From: Rikenellaceae bacterium
GTDB lineage: Bacteria; Bacteroidota; Bacteroidia; Bacteroidales; Rikenellaceae
NCBI GenBank assembly: GCA_015060115.1
Contig: SUZB01000006.1
Location: 1-64,000 of the forward strand
Reading direction: 5' to 3'
DNA: 64,000 bases
Below the pieces are notes generated by a model. The model was not told the origin of the DNA and did no database searches. It was given only the letters and a program-made list of their open reading frames with translations. Below are positions 7,598 through 16,970 of this stretch, one piece after another. Each line of letters starts with the position of its first letter. The stretch's first letter is position 1. The translations under genes were made by a program, and so were the position numbers.

Positions 7598-8681
7598 GAC
7601 ACTCTCTTACCGAGGAGGTATGTACATCTTGCTGGCGCTATTCAGCATCACAATTATCGGCGGTGTAATCATCTATCGCCTATCACTCACCAGCCACCAG
7701 GGCATCTCGGAGCTTCTTGACGAGAGCATCTTCTACGCAATTATTGCCGTAGCTGCGCTTATGGGTGCTGTTGCGATATTTCTCTCGGTGCGCTTTAGCC
7801 GCAACCTTCGTAACCTTAAGCGTGTGGTAGATGCAATGGATAATGGTGCCGACATTGAGTCGATGCCCGACTTTGCACGCGATGAGCTTGGCGACCTTTC
7901 GCGCCATATTATCGATCTCTACCAGCGTCTGCGCCAGACATCACACGCCTTGGAGCACGAGCACGACAAGGCAATCCACGAAAAGGAGGAGAAGTTGCGC
8001 ATCAAGCGTCAGCTTACCAACAATATCAACCACGAGCTGAAGACCCCAGTGGCAGCTATTCAGGGCTATTTGGAGACCATCATCAACAACAACGACATCA
8101 GCGATGAGGAGCGCCGCTCGTTTATCGAGAAGAGCTACGCCCACAGCCAGCGCCTCACACAGCTTCTGCACGATGTATCGACCATCACCCGCTTGGAGGA
8201 TGGCAGCAGCCGTATCGAGACCGATGCGGTAGACCTTCGCGCTATCATTGACGAGGTGGCATCAGAGGTTAAGCTCTTGCCACAGGAGCGCCAGATGCGT
8301 GTAAATATCGATATGCCCGAAAAGGTTATGGTCAATGGCAACTCAACACTTCTTATGTCGATTATCAAGAATCTTACGGACAATGCCATTGCCTATTCGG
8401 GTGGCCGTGACATTTTTATCCGCCTCACGGAGGGTAACGATGCTATGCACACCATAACATTCTCCGACAACGGCATCGGCATCGACGAGGAGCATATCAA
8501 CCATATCTTCGAGCGCTTCTACCGCATCGATGCCGGTCGCTCGCGCAAACTTGGTGGCACAGGCCTCGGCCTCTCGATTGTAAAGAATGCCATACTGTTT
8601 CATGGTGGCGATATCGAGGTATACAACCGCAAGGCTGGTGGTTTGGAGTTTAAGTTTACGCTACCCATCGCCGAAAACTAA
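7575..8681 (+). CDS. PhoR-type sensor histidine kinase
   Basis: The 368-residue kinase has two membrane helices (about 18-36 and 53-73) enclosing only a short loop, then a HAMP-like linker (about 74-125). A HisKA domain with NHELKTPVAAIQGYLE follows (His153), then HATPase motifs (NLTDNAIAYS, DNGIGI, GGTGLGLSIVKN). The very small extracytoplasmic loop argues against direct ligand sensing. Like E. coli PhoR, it may read the transporter through the PhoU-like domain encoded next door (inference). The start is inside the regulator gene, giving a 23-base overlap and tight coupling. Confidence 0.92.
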   Translation: MATDLKNKTLSYRGGMYILLALFSITIIGGVIIYRLSLTSHQGISELLDESIFYAIIAVAALMGAVAIFLSVRFSRNLRNLKRVVDAMDNGADIESMPDFARDELGDLSRHIIDLYQRLRQTSHALEHEHDKAIHEKEEKLRIKRQLTNNINHELKTPVAAIQGYLETIINNNDISDEERRSFIEKSYAHSQRLTQLLHDVSTITRLEDGSSRIETDAVDLRAIIDEVASEVKLLPQERQMRVNIDMPEKVMVNGNSTLLMSIIKNLTDNAIAYSGGRDIFIRLTEGNDAMHTITFSDNGIGIDEEHINHIFERFYRIDAGRSRKLGGTGLGLSIVKNAILFHGGDIEVYNRKAGGLEFKFTLPIAEN

Positions 8682-8711
8682 GATTTAGAACTTAAAAAAC
8701 GAAGAGATAAT

Positions 8712-9674
8712 ATGAAAAAGTTATTTGCACTTTTGCTCGTTGCAACCGCAGTAGGTTGTGCCGAAGCACCCAAGGCCGAGGAGGGCACTCCAAAGGTATA
8801 TATGACAACAGAGATTACGCCTGAGGGCCTTTTGCGTGTATATGAGGCATTGGGCATCGAGGCCGAGGGCAATGTTGCCGTCAAGATCTCTACTGGCGAG
8901 CCCGGTGGCAAGAACTACCTCAAGCCTGAGCTTATCGGCAAGCTTGTGCAGTCGGTAGATGGCACTATCGTAGAGTGCAACACCGCCTATCGTGGTCGTC
9001 GCTTCTCATCTGAGGAGCACCTCAAGGCTGCGCGTGAGCACGGTTTCTTTGCCATTGCCGATGTCGATATTATGGATACCGAGGGCGAGATTAAGATTCC
9101 TGTGCAGGACACTACACACCTTAAGTACAACCTTGTGGGCAAGAATATTGAGAACTACGACTTTATGATTAACCTCGCCCACTTCAAGGGCCACGCTATG
9201 GGTGGCTTTGGTGGCGTGTTGAAGAACCAGTCTATCGGTGTCGCCTCACGCAATGGCAAGGCCTATATCCACTCTGTGGGCAATACCGAGAACCCCGATG
9301 AGATGTGGGGCTTTACGGGCGACCAGATTGGCTTCTTGGAGTCTATGGCAGCTGCTGCACAATCTGTTCACGAATACTTTGGCGAGGGTAAGATTGTCTA
9401 TATCAATGTGATGAACAATATGTCGATTGACTGCGACTGCGATGCTCACCCTGCTGACCCCTTGTTGAAGGATGTCGGCATCTTGGCATCTACCGACCCT
9501 GTGGCACTCGATCAGGCGTGCCTCGATATCGTCTTTAATATCACCCCTGAGGAGGGCAACGACAATGGTCCGTTGTTGGAGCGCATCAAGTCGCGCCACG
9601 GCACACATATCGTAGACTATGCCGAGCAGATTGGCCTCGGCTCGAAGAGCTACGAACTTGTAAATATCGACTGA
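8712..9674 (+). CDS. DUF362 domain lipoprotein
   Basis: The 320-residue protein has an N-terminal signal with a weak lipobox ending at Cys16 (TAVGC). A DUF362 domain follows, recognised by NLAHFKGHAMGGFGG and the late segment LKDVGILASTDPVALDQACLDIV. Many DUF362 proteins bind an Fe-S cluster via a C-terminal ferredoxin module; that module is absent here and only a small cysteine group (CDCD and C near 270) remains. The function is unknown. It is followed after 6 bases by another uncharacterised gene, so the two are probably cotranscribed. Confidence 0.8.
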   Translation: MKKLFALLLVATAVGCAEAPKAEEGTPKVYMTTEITPEGLLRVYEALGIEAEGNVAVKISTGEPGGKNYLKPELIGKLVQSVDGTIVECNTAYRGRRFSSEEHLKAAREHGFFAIADVDIMDTEGEIKIPVQDTTHLKYNLVGKNIENYDFMINLAHFKGHAMGGFGGVLKNQSIGVASRNGKAYIHSVGNTENPDEMWGFTGDQIGFLESMAAAAQSVHEYFGEGKIVYINVMNNMSIDCDCDAHPADPLLKDVGILASTDPVALDQACLDIVFNITPEEGNDNGPLLERIKSRHGTHIVDYAEQIGLGSKSYELVNID

Positions 9675-9680
9675 ATAGCT

Positions 9681-10211
9681 ATGCGCGGGGCGGTTCGGCA
9701 ACTTCTCGACCGCTACCCCGCTGCTACGCTTCAGGATATCTACAAGACGATGTTCCAAGACCGCTTTGGCGTGGCTCACCTGCTATCGGATAGAGCTAAG
9801 GTCAAGGCCTATATCGAGCAAGAGACTATAGAGTGTAGCGAGGCGAGAGAGAGCTATTTTGAGCCTTGTGGCTGGCGAGGCGACTATATAAGGATAGACC
9901 TTCACGCCATTCGTGATGGCAAAATCACAAGCGATGAACTCACCGATGCCTTTATGCAGAGTGCCGAAAGCTCAATAACGGCAGATAGCACAGCGCTTGC
10001 CGAGTGGCAAAGGGAGTGGCAGATGATTATCACACAGAACTACGACCGACTACGCAAGTTGGAGGGCTTCGAGCAAGACTCTACAATGCTTGCCGAGATG
10101 ATTGCTAATGGTAACTATGTAGTCCACCACAGCCGAGTCTACAACACCTACTACCACCCGCACTACCGCATCGTAGCCCGCCGTGAGGCCGAGCGATTAA
10201 ACATCGAATAA
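9681..10211 (+). CDS. Conserved hypothetical protein, cotranscribed with DUF362 gene
   Basis: This 176-residue soluble protein has no signal peptide. It resembles a Bacteroidota family I know only as hypothetical. Its conserved-looking blocks are TLQDIYKTMFQDRFGVAHLL, EPCGWRGDYIRIDL, and a C-terminal HHSRVYNTYYHPHYRI rich in His, Tyr and Asn that could be a metal or active site. Spacing of 6 bases from the DUF362 gene indicates one operon, ended by the hairpin at 10233. No enzymatic role is proposed. Confidence 0.75.
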   Translation: MRGAVRQLLDRYPAATLQDIYKTMFQDRFGVAHLLSDRAKVKAYIEQETIECSEARESYFEPCGWRGDYIRIDLHAIRDGKITSDELTDAFMQSAESSITADSTALAEWQREWQMIITQNYDRLRKLEGFEQDSTMLAEMIANGNYVVHHSRVYNTYYHPHYRIVARREAERLNIE

Positions 10212-10232
10212 CCTCAATCGAGGAGTAGAAAA

Positions 10233-10261
10233 AGGAGAGCGACCCGAAAGATCGCTCTCCT
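10233..10261 (+). terminator. Intrinsic terminator after DUF362 operon
   Basis: Ten-base arms AGGAGAGCGA (10233-10242) and TCGCTCTCCT (10252-10261) enclose the loop CCCGAAAGA. T-rich sequence follows, and an A-run precedes it for the opposite strand. It lies between convergent genes. Confidence 0.75.
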
Positions 10262-10298
10262 ACTGATTTTCATCTTTTCTAACTAAAGAAGTTACCAA

Positions 10299-11708
10299 TT
10301 ACTCCTTATAAGTGATTGTATATACCGCAGGACAAAGAATCTCGCCAGTCTTTGTCTCGGTATAATTCTCAATGGTTGTTGAATACATATATCCCTCTGG
10401 TGTCTCTATTGCCTCGGAAGTAGCAACCAAATCATACTCACACAGATATTCTTCATATACTACATTGTATGATATCTTCGTGGGACAGCCATCGCCATCA
10501 AACTCATAAATGGCAGGATATAGGTCAGAACTTGGTTTTGTGCGAGAAACGGAAAAATGTTCGCGATAGTTCGGATCGGGAACATAATCCACTCGCATAT
10601 TAAAATAATACTCATCACCACCGCCACCAATCTCGACGCACGCATCTCCAAATTTACCACACTTACGAAGCGACACAAGGAGTGAAACAATATCTCCCTC
10701 AAGCTCAGGGTCACCATTAAGAAGGAACATATTGAAATCGACATTTGTCTTATCGTTAGGATATCTATGCGGATAGAATGTTTCGATATCGTAGACTATA
10801 CTGTCATCATCTTCCTCGCCATACTCATCCCAGATAACACCAGTTAGCAAGCCATTCTCATAAGTGATATTTGAGCCCTCTTCGCCATACTCCTCACAAT
10901 GTTGCACCATTCGGACAAGATACCCGGCATCATCATACCCAAATGAATACTTATAGGTATCCCACATCTCATATTCACCTTTCAGAAGTGCCTGTGTTGC
11001 TCTGCCACCCTCCAAAGTAACCTCATAAGTCTCATCTTTGGTACTGTCATCGCCACCGCTCTTATACGATGATGTAATATCGATATTATCCACGATGGAA
11101 TAGTCGAAGGTATGCCATATCTCATAAGATTCGTAAGACTCCTGAGCATCGCATATCTCCTCGACACGGACTACTCGATTCTGCTCATCATACTTGTATG
11201 TCAAGATAAAGTGTGCCGACTCATACTCATCAACCGTATCGGTGTAGCGATAATCAATAGTGCTTACATACTTCTGCTGTACCTCAGAATCATCATCGTT
11301 TCCACCTGAGGGGGTATCTGTTGCCGCTCCCTGAGTAATGGTTATTTTAATTGTATGCTCGCCACAGGTAATTACAATCTCAGCATAGCGCTCTTCGCTT
11401 GTCTCGTTGGGGGTAAGCGTAATCGTGATAGTGTAGGTGCCAGCTGCATCGCCGTGATCGGGTGTAATAGACACCCACTCCTCGTCTGCGCGTGTGGTAT
11501 TAATAACAGATGTCCAAGCGCCCTCGGTCGTAAATGTAACACTCTGTCCCTCGGTAGCCAAAGCATCAACACTCTGTGATAGGTACTCTTTCTGCTCTGG
11601 GCTGACAACAATTTCGCTTGTGTCGCCACCATCAATAGGAGTGTCGGTACAGGCGACAAAGGCAAATATGCCAAACAACAAACATACAATAGAAATAATT
11701 CTATTCAT
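10299..11708 (-). CDS. BACON-domain lipoprotein
   Basis: The 469-residue protein has a lipoprotein signal with the acylated residue at Cys20 (AFVAC). A BACON domain (about 33-133) follows, with the typical GAWTSVI, WVSITPDHGDAAGTYTITITLTPN and ITITQGA strands. After a Ser/Gly/Asp linker comes a large beta-rich region (about 145-469) with repeated YKYDEQNRV / FGYDDAGYL / ITYENGLL segments, like the DUF4595 family of Bacteroidales surface lipoproteins. It is probably surface-exposed; BACON domains are thought to bind glycans or mucin. No catalytic motif is seen. The long A-rich upstream region contains no clear promoter. Confidence 0.8.
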   Translation of the reverse strand: MNRIISIVCLLFGIFAFVACTDTPIDGGDTSEIVVSPEQKEYLSQSVDALATEGQSVTFTTEGAWTSVINTTRADEEWVSITPDHGDAAGTYTITITLTPNETSEERYAEIVITCGEHTIKITITQGAATDTPSGGNDDDSEVQQKYVSTIDYRYTDTVDEYESAHFILTYKYDEQNRVVRVEEICDAQESYESYEIWHTFDYSIVDNIDITSSYKSGGDDSTKDETYEVTLEGGRATQALLKGEYEMWDTYKYSFGYDDAGYLVRMVQHCEEYGEEGSNITYENGLLTGVIWDEYGEEDDDSIVYDIETFYPHRYPNDKTNVDFNMFLLNGDPELEGDIVSLLVSLRKCGKFGDACVEIGGGGDEYYFNMRVDYVPDPNYREHFSVSRTKPSSDLYPAIYEFDGDGCPTKISYNVVYEEYLCEYDLVATSEAIETPEGYMYSTTIENYTETKTGEILCPAVYTITYKE

Positions 11709-12156
11709 AATTGCTATAATGTTTTATTGTTATATCAACTCCGGTATAACGATTAAATGATAAAAAAAGAAAGTGTGGAGTTGATTTTCGTTTATCGACA
11801 AAGAGGTTCTGACAAAACCCAAGCAAAAATAAACGATACAATGCCCCACACTTGGAAGTATGGGGTATATGCACAAGAATAGTGCATAGCCACATATCTA
11901 CACAAGATATGAGTGCTGTTCGTCATCCTTTTGCTTTTTGAAATTGTCAGATTTCTTTGTAAGGACTCGCGAAAAACACTTTCGTAAATATGTCCGCCAA
12001 AAAATGGCGCGATTAGCCACTATTTCGACAATACAAAATTAAGAAAAATTTCCGAAACGAACAACACTCACGGGGGATATTGTTTGGACAAAATAAAAAA
12101 ATAAGGGTTGCTCCGCTAATGGAACAACCCCAATCTAATTATTTGTGTTTAAGAGG
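11709..12156. other. 448-bp intergenic region with large imperfect hairpin
   Basis: This region lies between two minus-strand genes. It contains nested inverted arms: AAGTGTGG (11771-11778) with CCACACTT (11846-11853), and CGTTTAT (11789-11795) with ATAAACG (11829-11835). The 10-base gaps on the two sides are equal, so the region folds as one symmetric imperfect stem in the leader of the BACON gene. The rest is AT-rich and otherwise featureless until the terminator at 12105. Short open frames here show no coding character. Confidence 0.5.
12105..12130 (-). terminator. Intrinsic terminator of GH84 gene
   Basis: GGGTTG-C-TCC (12105-12114) pairs with GGA-A-CAACCC (12121-12130) around a 6-base loop. 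On the minus strand the hairpin is followed by TTATTTTTTTATTTTG. It lies 27 bases past the GH84 stop. Confidence 0.85.
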
Positions 12157-14622
12157 CTATCGTCTTACAACCTCGATAATCTCGCAGTTACCGCAGATTT
12201 CGATTGCTGTAGCGCCGTTGGTCGCCAACTCAACATACGATGAAGAGATAGCGCCCTCGCCTACTACAGAGCCATCGGCAGCAATAAGGCGGTATGACGC
12301 ATCGGCAACATTACCCATAAGAAGAATAGAGCGAGCAACACCATCGAGCGCAACACTTTGAACGCCATTTATTGCAATCTTTGTAAAGGGGTTGCTATCG
12401 ATATGGTACTCAGACTTATCCACAGGGTTGATAGCGAACTCACGAACAGCCAACCAATTACGCTTCTTAGACTCAAGCTTGCGGATACCCACATATCGTG
12501 CCTCGAAGGGCTCACCCTTCCACTCAATATCATAGACACCCTGCAAAGGCTCGGTGAGGGCAGTCCAATTCTCGCCATCGGTAGAGTACTCTACAACGCA
12601 GTGGTCGAAGTAGTCTACATCATCCACCGAGTTACGGCCCTGAATAACACGCAACTCGCGCACCTCACGAACAATGCCCATATCGGCGCCCAAGAAGTCA
12701 TCGGTACGCTGTGCCTGACCTGAGTGATAGTAGGTCTCAGGGTCGTTGTCGAACATATACTTCGACTGGGGCGCTGCCAACGAGCGATAGCTACCCACAG
12801 GGGCAAGAGTAGATGCCTTGTCGCCAGTAAGACGCTCATAGTAAGCCGATGCCATATCGTCCATTAAGCGCTCGTAGAAGGGGTGGAGCTTCATAGTACC
12901 CACGCGGTGAGCATCAAAGGCGGCAACATCCTCCTCCGACATAAGATTCTCGACATAGAGATTCCAGAAGGCATCGAATTTGCCGGCCTGATAGAGCTTC
13001 AAGCACTCGATAGCCTTAAGGCAACGGCGACCAAGCTTCTCAAACTCAACCAACCAAGGGCGCAACTCCTCAAGCAACGCCTTATTCTCCATCGCCTCCA
13101 TCTCGGCAGGCACCTCGACTATGCGCTCAAGCTCCTCGACAAGCTTAGCGCAAACAGCCTCATCGTAGGTTGCCAAAGTGAAGGTCTCGGTCTCCCACGA
13201 CTCCAAACGGCGGTAGCCGGTCTCGGTGTCGCAAGAGTGGATAGCAAACTGACGATAAGCCTCCTTAACCTCTGGGGCTACACACTCAATAGCACGCTCC
13301 CAGCTATCTGTGGGGTTGTACTTCGAGGGACACCAAGCATAATCCGCAGTGCTATAAAGTGCCAACTTCGATGCCTCGCCGTGCTCCATAGGGTTGCTCA
13401 CGATACCGCGAGCCTTCGTAGCATCCATAGTCGAGGCAAGACCATAAACGGGGCCCTGCATAACAATATGACGAGCATAGTCCGTAACGGGGAAGTTCCA
13501 CCAGAAGAGCGCAGGGCGCTTGATGCGTGACGAAATCCACTCCATAGTAGACTCGGTCATATTGCTACATACTGCATCGCCAGTCCAAAAGACATCGACC
13601 GAAGGATCGAGCTCGTTACCGTAGATAATCAAGCTACCACGCTCGGTGGGGTTAGCCCAAAGGCGAGTATACTCCGTAGGGCAGACAATAAGGGGCTCAA
13701 CATCGCCCTTTACCTTAACAAAGTCATCGTTAAGGATATTCATCAACTCGGTCTGGTAGTAGGGGTTGGTACCTGCGCCCTCGATATCATCGAAGTGAAC
13801 GGCAAAGGCACGAACACCAAGCTGATACATAGCATCAAACTTCTTGATAAGGTTCTGGATATCGGACTCCTCCCACTTGATATCCTTGCCGGGGTGGATA
13901 GCCCATACGAAGTGTACACGATTGCGCTTGCACGCCTCGACCAACTCACGAATATCCTCGGCCTCCTCAGCGGGATACTCCTCACGCCAGTAGGGCGACG
14001 AGTGATAGGGGTCGTCCTTAGGGCCATAGATATAGTAGTTCATCTTGAAGCGGCCGTAGAAGTCGATAAGCGAAAGGCGGGTCTCGTGCGACCAAGGCTC
14101 ACCATAGAAGCCCTCTACAACACCACGATACTTCAAATCGGGCCAGTCGTTAATGCTCATCGCGGGGAGCTTACCCTCAGCCGAAATGGGGCTCTCGACA
14201 ATCTGGCGCAGGGTCTGAATAGCGTAGAAAGCACCTGCATCACCATCGGCAACAATCTCGATTGCGTTACCATTAATCGCCAGCTGATAAGCGCCAGAAA
14301 TCTCATTTGCAAGCTCATTAAACTTAATAGTTAGCTTTACACCCTTCTTGGCGTGCTTCACAAAACCAAGCTCCTCGGCATAGTTCTTTGCCTCACCCAC
14401 AAGCTTCACACCCTTTGTGATATCAACAGGCAGGCTACGAAGCATATAGAGATTCTGGGGGTAGGGGTTGATAATAAGTCCACCGTGATCGACCTTATGG
14501 CCGAGAATCTCGCCAAGGTCTTGCGACTCGCCACGCTGCGACTGCAAATCTTGGGCATTGATAGCGGTTGTAGCAACAACGGCAGCTACAACCAAAAAGA
14601 TAGTTTTAAGGAATCTTCTCAT
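12157..14622 (-). CDS. GH84 beta-N-acetylglucosaminidase
   Basis: The 821-residue secreted protein has a signal peptide (MRRFLKTIFLVVAAVVATTAINAQ). A GH84 N-terminal alpha/beta domain follows, then the catalytic barrel opening with YRGVVEGFYGEPWS and containing the adjacent catalytic aspartates in AVHFDDIEG (Asp278-Asp279). Next come a helical region and a C-terminal F5/8-type carbohydrate-binding domain (about 600-740). The family removes beta-linked GlcNAc from mucin-type glycans or O-GlcNAc, acting in the periplasm or at the surface. The ATG at 14622 is chosen over an upstream in-frame extension because the signal peptide starts there and a TATCTTTG box lies 24 bases before it. Confidence 0.94.
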   Translation of the reverse strand: MRRFLKTIFLVVAAVVATTAINAQDLQSQRGESQDLGEILGHKVDHGGLIINPYPQNLYMLRSLPVDITKGVKLVGEAKNYAEELGFVKHAKKGVKLTIKFNELANEISGAYQLAINGNAIEIVADGDAGAFYAIQTLRQIVESPISAEGKLPAMSINDWPDLKYRGVVEGFYGEPWSHETRLSLIDFYGRFKMNYYIYGPKDDPYHSSPYWREEYPAEEAEDIRELVEACKRNRVHFVWAIHPGKDIKWEESDIQNLIKKFDAMYQLGVRAFAVHFDDIEGAGTNPYYQTELMNILNDDFVKVKGDVEPLIVCPTEYTRLWANPTERGSLIIYGNELDPSVDVFWTGDAVCSNMTESTMEWISSRIKRPALFWWNFPVTDYARHIVMQGPVYGLASTMDATKARGIVSNPMEHGEASKLALYSTADYAWCPSKYNPTDSWERAIECVAPEVKEAYRQFAIHSCDTETGYRRLESWETETFTLATYDEAVCAKLVEELERIVEVPAEMEAMENKALLEELRPWLVEFEKLGRRCLKAIECLKLYQAGKFDAFWNLYVENLMSEEDVAAFDAHRVGTMKLHPFYERLMDDMASAYYERLTGDKASTLAPVGSYRSLAAPQSKYMFDNDPETYYHSGQAQRTDDFLGADMGIVREVRELRVIQGRNSVDDVDYFDHCVVEYSTDGENWTALTEPLQGVYDIEWKGEPFEARYVGIRKLESKKRNWLAVREFAINPVDKSEYHIDSNPFTKIAINGVQSVALDGVARSILLMGNVADASYRLIAADGSVVGEGAISSSYVELATNGATAIEICGNCEIIEVVRR

Positions 14623-14645
14623 AGTTCTACAATAGGTTACACCGA

Positions 14646-14653
14646 CAAAGATA
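14646..14653 (-). promoter_or_regulatory. -7 box of GH84 gene
   Basis: CAAAGATA on the plus strand reads TATCTTTG on the minus strand, 24 bases upstream of the GH84 ATG. About 10 bp further upstream is the palindrome TTCGA-ATA-TCGAA (14663-14675), in the position of a possible operator. Confidence 0.55.
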
Positions 14654-14698
14654 TGTATTTTCTTCGAATATCGAAAATATCTACACCTATTATATAAC

Positions 14699-14731
14699 AG
14701 ATGCCGCAAGACGAGGAGTCCAACGGCATCT
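14699..14731 (-). terminator. Hairpin after cysteine desulfidase-like gene
   Basis: AGATGCCG (14699-14706) pairs with CGGCATCT (14724-14731). It lies 28 bases past the stop of the minus-strand gene. The downstream T content (GTTATATAATA) is modest, so termination may be weak. Confidence 0.55.
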
Positions 14732-14759
14732 TTCTATACCTATCAAAGAGTTGATAAAG

Positions 14760-16067
14760 TTAGCTCTTCGATGTCATAATCTTGAGTATCATCGCATCGG
14801 TCTGCATCATCGCATCACGACCAATATCGGTGAGGTTGCGGATTGAGCGGTCTACATCGTCGTCGATAATACCCTCTACCGACTTTACGCAACGACCTGT
14901 CATCGCCATAAGTGCCGATACCACAGCTGTCGAGACACCTGAGGCGCACTTCAAGGCGCACGAAGGCTTTGCACCATCGCAAATCATACCCGCAAGGTTG
15001 CCAATCATATTCTTAACGGCCATAGCAACCTTATCGTAGTTGCCACCCATAAGGTAGGTAATACCGCACGACGAGCCAGTCGAAGCAACAACGCAACCAC
15101 ACAACGCCGAAAGACGACCAAGACTCTGCTTGATATAGATAACCGTGAGGTGCGAGAGTACAAGGGCACGCACCATCTGCTCGTGCGAAGCATTGGTCTG
15201 CTCGCCATAGACAACCACAGGAACAGTCGAGGTAAGACCCTGATTACCACTACCAGAGTTACTCATAACAGGAATCATAGCACCCGCCATACGAGCATCA
15301 CAAGCAGCAGTGGTCATACCGACAATCTGGCAGTGCAGGGTATCGCCCATAATATTACGCTCCGACTCCGAGCGCATAAGCTTACCGATACCGTGGCCAT
15401 ACTCGCCCTTAAGCGACTCATAGGCAGCATTCATATTGAGGCGCTTTGCCTCCAAGATAAACTCCAACTCATCGAGCGGAGCACTCATCGCAAAGTCCCA
15501 CACCTTCTTTAGGTTAAGCTCAGGATCTTTCTGCTCGGCGGGAGCAGCACCATCGCTTGCAGTGGGAGCATCTGCCGAGAACAACACCTCGCCATTGCGC
15601 TCAACACGCACAAAACGGCTGTGGCCACCTGAGATAATCGCTAACGCCTTGTCAGCACCAGCCTTAACCTCAATTTCGATATAGAGCTTCTCCTCGATAT
15701 TCTCCTTAAGGTCTACCGAGATACGCTTCTCGTCAATAAGGCGACAACCCTCCTTAACCGATGCCTCGTTAGCATCCTTCAATACCTGAAGCTCATATTC
15801 AGACTTGCCAACCAAAGCACCCAAGGCCATAGCGATAGGCAGACCGGTCATACCTGTACCGGGAATACCTACACCCATAGCATTCTTTAGGACATTAGCG
15901 CTCAAACGAGCCTCGATATGCTCAGGACGACAGCCCAAAGTCTCGGTAGCCTTAGCTACGCAGAGAGCCACAGCGATAGGCTCGGTACAGCCAATAGCGG
16001 GTACAATCTCGCGATTCATAAGAGCGATGATATCTCGACGCTCCTCCGAAGTAAACTGGTAGTTCAT
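14760..16067 (-). CDS. CyuA/UPF0597-family L-cysteine desulfidase or serine dehydratase alpha-like protein
   Basis: The 435-residue protein matches the serine dehydratase alpha / UPF0597 (YhaM, CyuA) family over its whole length. It has the N-terminal GCTEPIAVALC signature (Cys27), GIPGTGMTGLPIAMALG, SNSGSGNQGLTSTVPV, and a C-terminal cysteine set in LSALCGCVVASTGSSCG and DGAKPSCALKC that fits an Fe-S cluster. Members cleave L-cysteine (or related beta-substituted amino acids) to pyruvate, ammonia and sulfide in the cytosol. The choice between cysteine and serine cannot be made from sequence alone. It is monocistronic between GH84 and deoD. Confidence 0.87.
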   Translation of the reverse strand: MNYQFTSEERRDIIALMNREIVPAIGCTEPIAVALCVAKATETLGCRPEHIEARLSANVLKNAMGVGIPGTGMTGLPIAMALGALVGKSEYELQVLKDANEASVKEGCRLIDEKRISVDLKENIEEKLYIEIEVKAGADKALAIISGGHSRFVRVERNGEVLFSADAPTASDGAAPAEQKDPELNLKKVWDFAMSAPLDELEFILEAKRLNMNAAYESLKGEYGHGIGKLMRSESERNIMGDTLHCQIVGMTTAACDARMAGAMIPVMSNSGSGNQGLTSTVPVVVYGEQTNASHEQMVRALVLSHLTVIYIKQSLGRLSALCGCVVASTGSSCGITYLMGGNYDKVAMAVKNMIGNLAGMICDGAKPSCALKCASGVSTAVVSALMAMTGRCVKSVEGIIDDDVDRSIRNLTDIGRDAMMQTDAMILKIMTSKS

Positions 16068-16191
16068 ATAGTAGTAGTTTTTAGTTTTGCAGTTTTAGGA
16101 TAAATTATCGTACGAATATAGTGATTTTTGACGAAACAGCAAAGCGACAAAGCGATTTTTTGCTATCGTTGCAAAATTTTTGTTCTTTTCG

Positions 16192-16222
16192 TTTGGCAAA
16201 ATATATTTTATCGCTAACTTTG
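16192..16222 (+). promoter_or_regulatory. Promoter of deoD
   Basis: TTTG at 16192-16195 and TAACTTTG at 16215-16222 have a 19-bp spacer. The start codon is 35 bases downstream and is preceded by an A/G-rich AAAAAGGAAAG stretch. Confidence 0.75.
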
Positions 16223-16256
16223 TAAGGATAATATTTAACCCCAAAAAGGAAAGATT

Positions 16257-16970
16257 ATGGCAGGAAAAGTACCAACTCCACACATCGGAGCACAATATGG
16301 CGAAATCGCCGACAGAGTAATTATGGCGGGCGACCCCTTGCGCGCTAAGTTTATGGCAGAGAACTTCTTGGAGAACCCCGTGCAGTACAACAATGTGCGC
16401 GGTATGCTCGGCTTTACTGGCACATACAAGGGCAAGCGTGTATCGGTGCAGGGCCACGGTATGGGTATCCCCTCAATTGGCATCTACACCTATGAGCTCT
16501 TCAACTTCTACGATGTCAAGCGCATCATTCGTTGTGGCTCGGCAGGCGCCTACCACCCCGACCTCAAGCTTGGCGATGTCGTCTTTGGCATGGGCTCGTG
16601 CACCGACTCTAACTATGGCGCACAATTCAACCTTCCCGGCACATTCTCGCCTATTGCCGACTTCGACCTCTTGCGTGCTGCAGCAGCCAAGGCCGAGGAG
16701 CTAAATATCCCCTACAAGGTGGGTAACATCCTCGCAAGCGATGTATTCTATGGCGATGATGCCGAGAGCTGGAAGCAGTGGCAGAAGATGGGTGTATTGG
16801 CAGTCGAGATGGAGGCTACAGCACTCTATATGAATGCTGCGCGTGCAGGTAAGAGCGCCTTGTGCATCTGCACAATTTCCGACTCGCTCGTTCACGGCAC
16901 AGCGTGCTCGGCAGAGGAGCGACAGACATCGTTTACAAATATGATGAAAATCGCCTTCGACATTATTTAA
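16257..16970 (+). CDS. deoD: Purine-nucleoside phosphorylase, DeoD type
   Basis: The 237-residue protein has the PNP/UDP phosphorylase family 1 pattern of hexameric bacterial Deo[23 protein letters not shown] at the N-terminus, [31 protein letters not shown], and the late TISDSLVHG with the base-activating Asp. It converts purine (deoxy)ribonucleosides and phosphate to base and (deoxy)ribose 1-phosphate for salvage. The last two bases of its TAA stop are the first two bases of the palindromic element at 16969, so its short C-terminus (ending FDII) may have been set by that insertion. Confidence 0.95.
   Translation: MAGKVPTPHIGAQYGEIADRVIMAGDPLRAKFMAENFLENPVQYNNVRGMLGFTGTYKGKRVSVQGHGMGIPSIGIYTYELFNFYDVKRIIRCGSAGAYHPDLKLGDVVFGMGSCTDSNYGAQFNLPGTFSPIADFDLLRAAAAKAEELNIPYKVGNILASDVFYGDDAESWKQWQKMGVLAVEMEATALYMNAARAGKSALCICTISDSLVHGTACSAEERQTSFTNMMKIAFDII

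Noticed and set aside
11701..11895. 64-codon minus-strand frame upstream of the BACON lipoprotein
   Set aside because: It overlaps the lipoprotein start and the large hairpin, its composition is not protein-like, and no start signal is visible.
12080..12361. Plus-strand open frame over the GH84 terminator and 3' end
   Set aside because: It overlaps the terminator hairpin and the antisense of a confident GH84 coding region, with no family resemblance.
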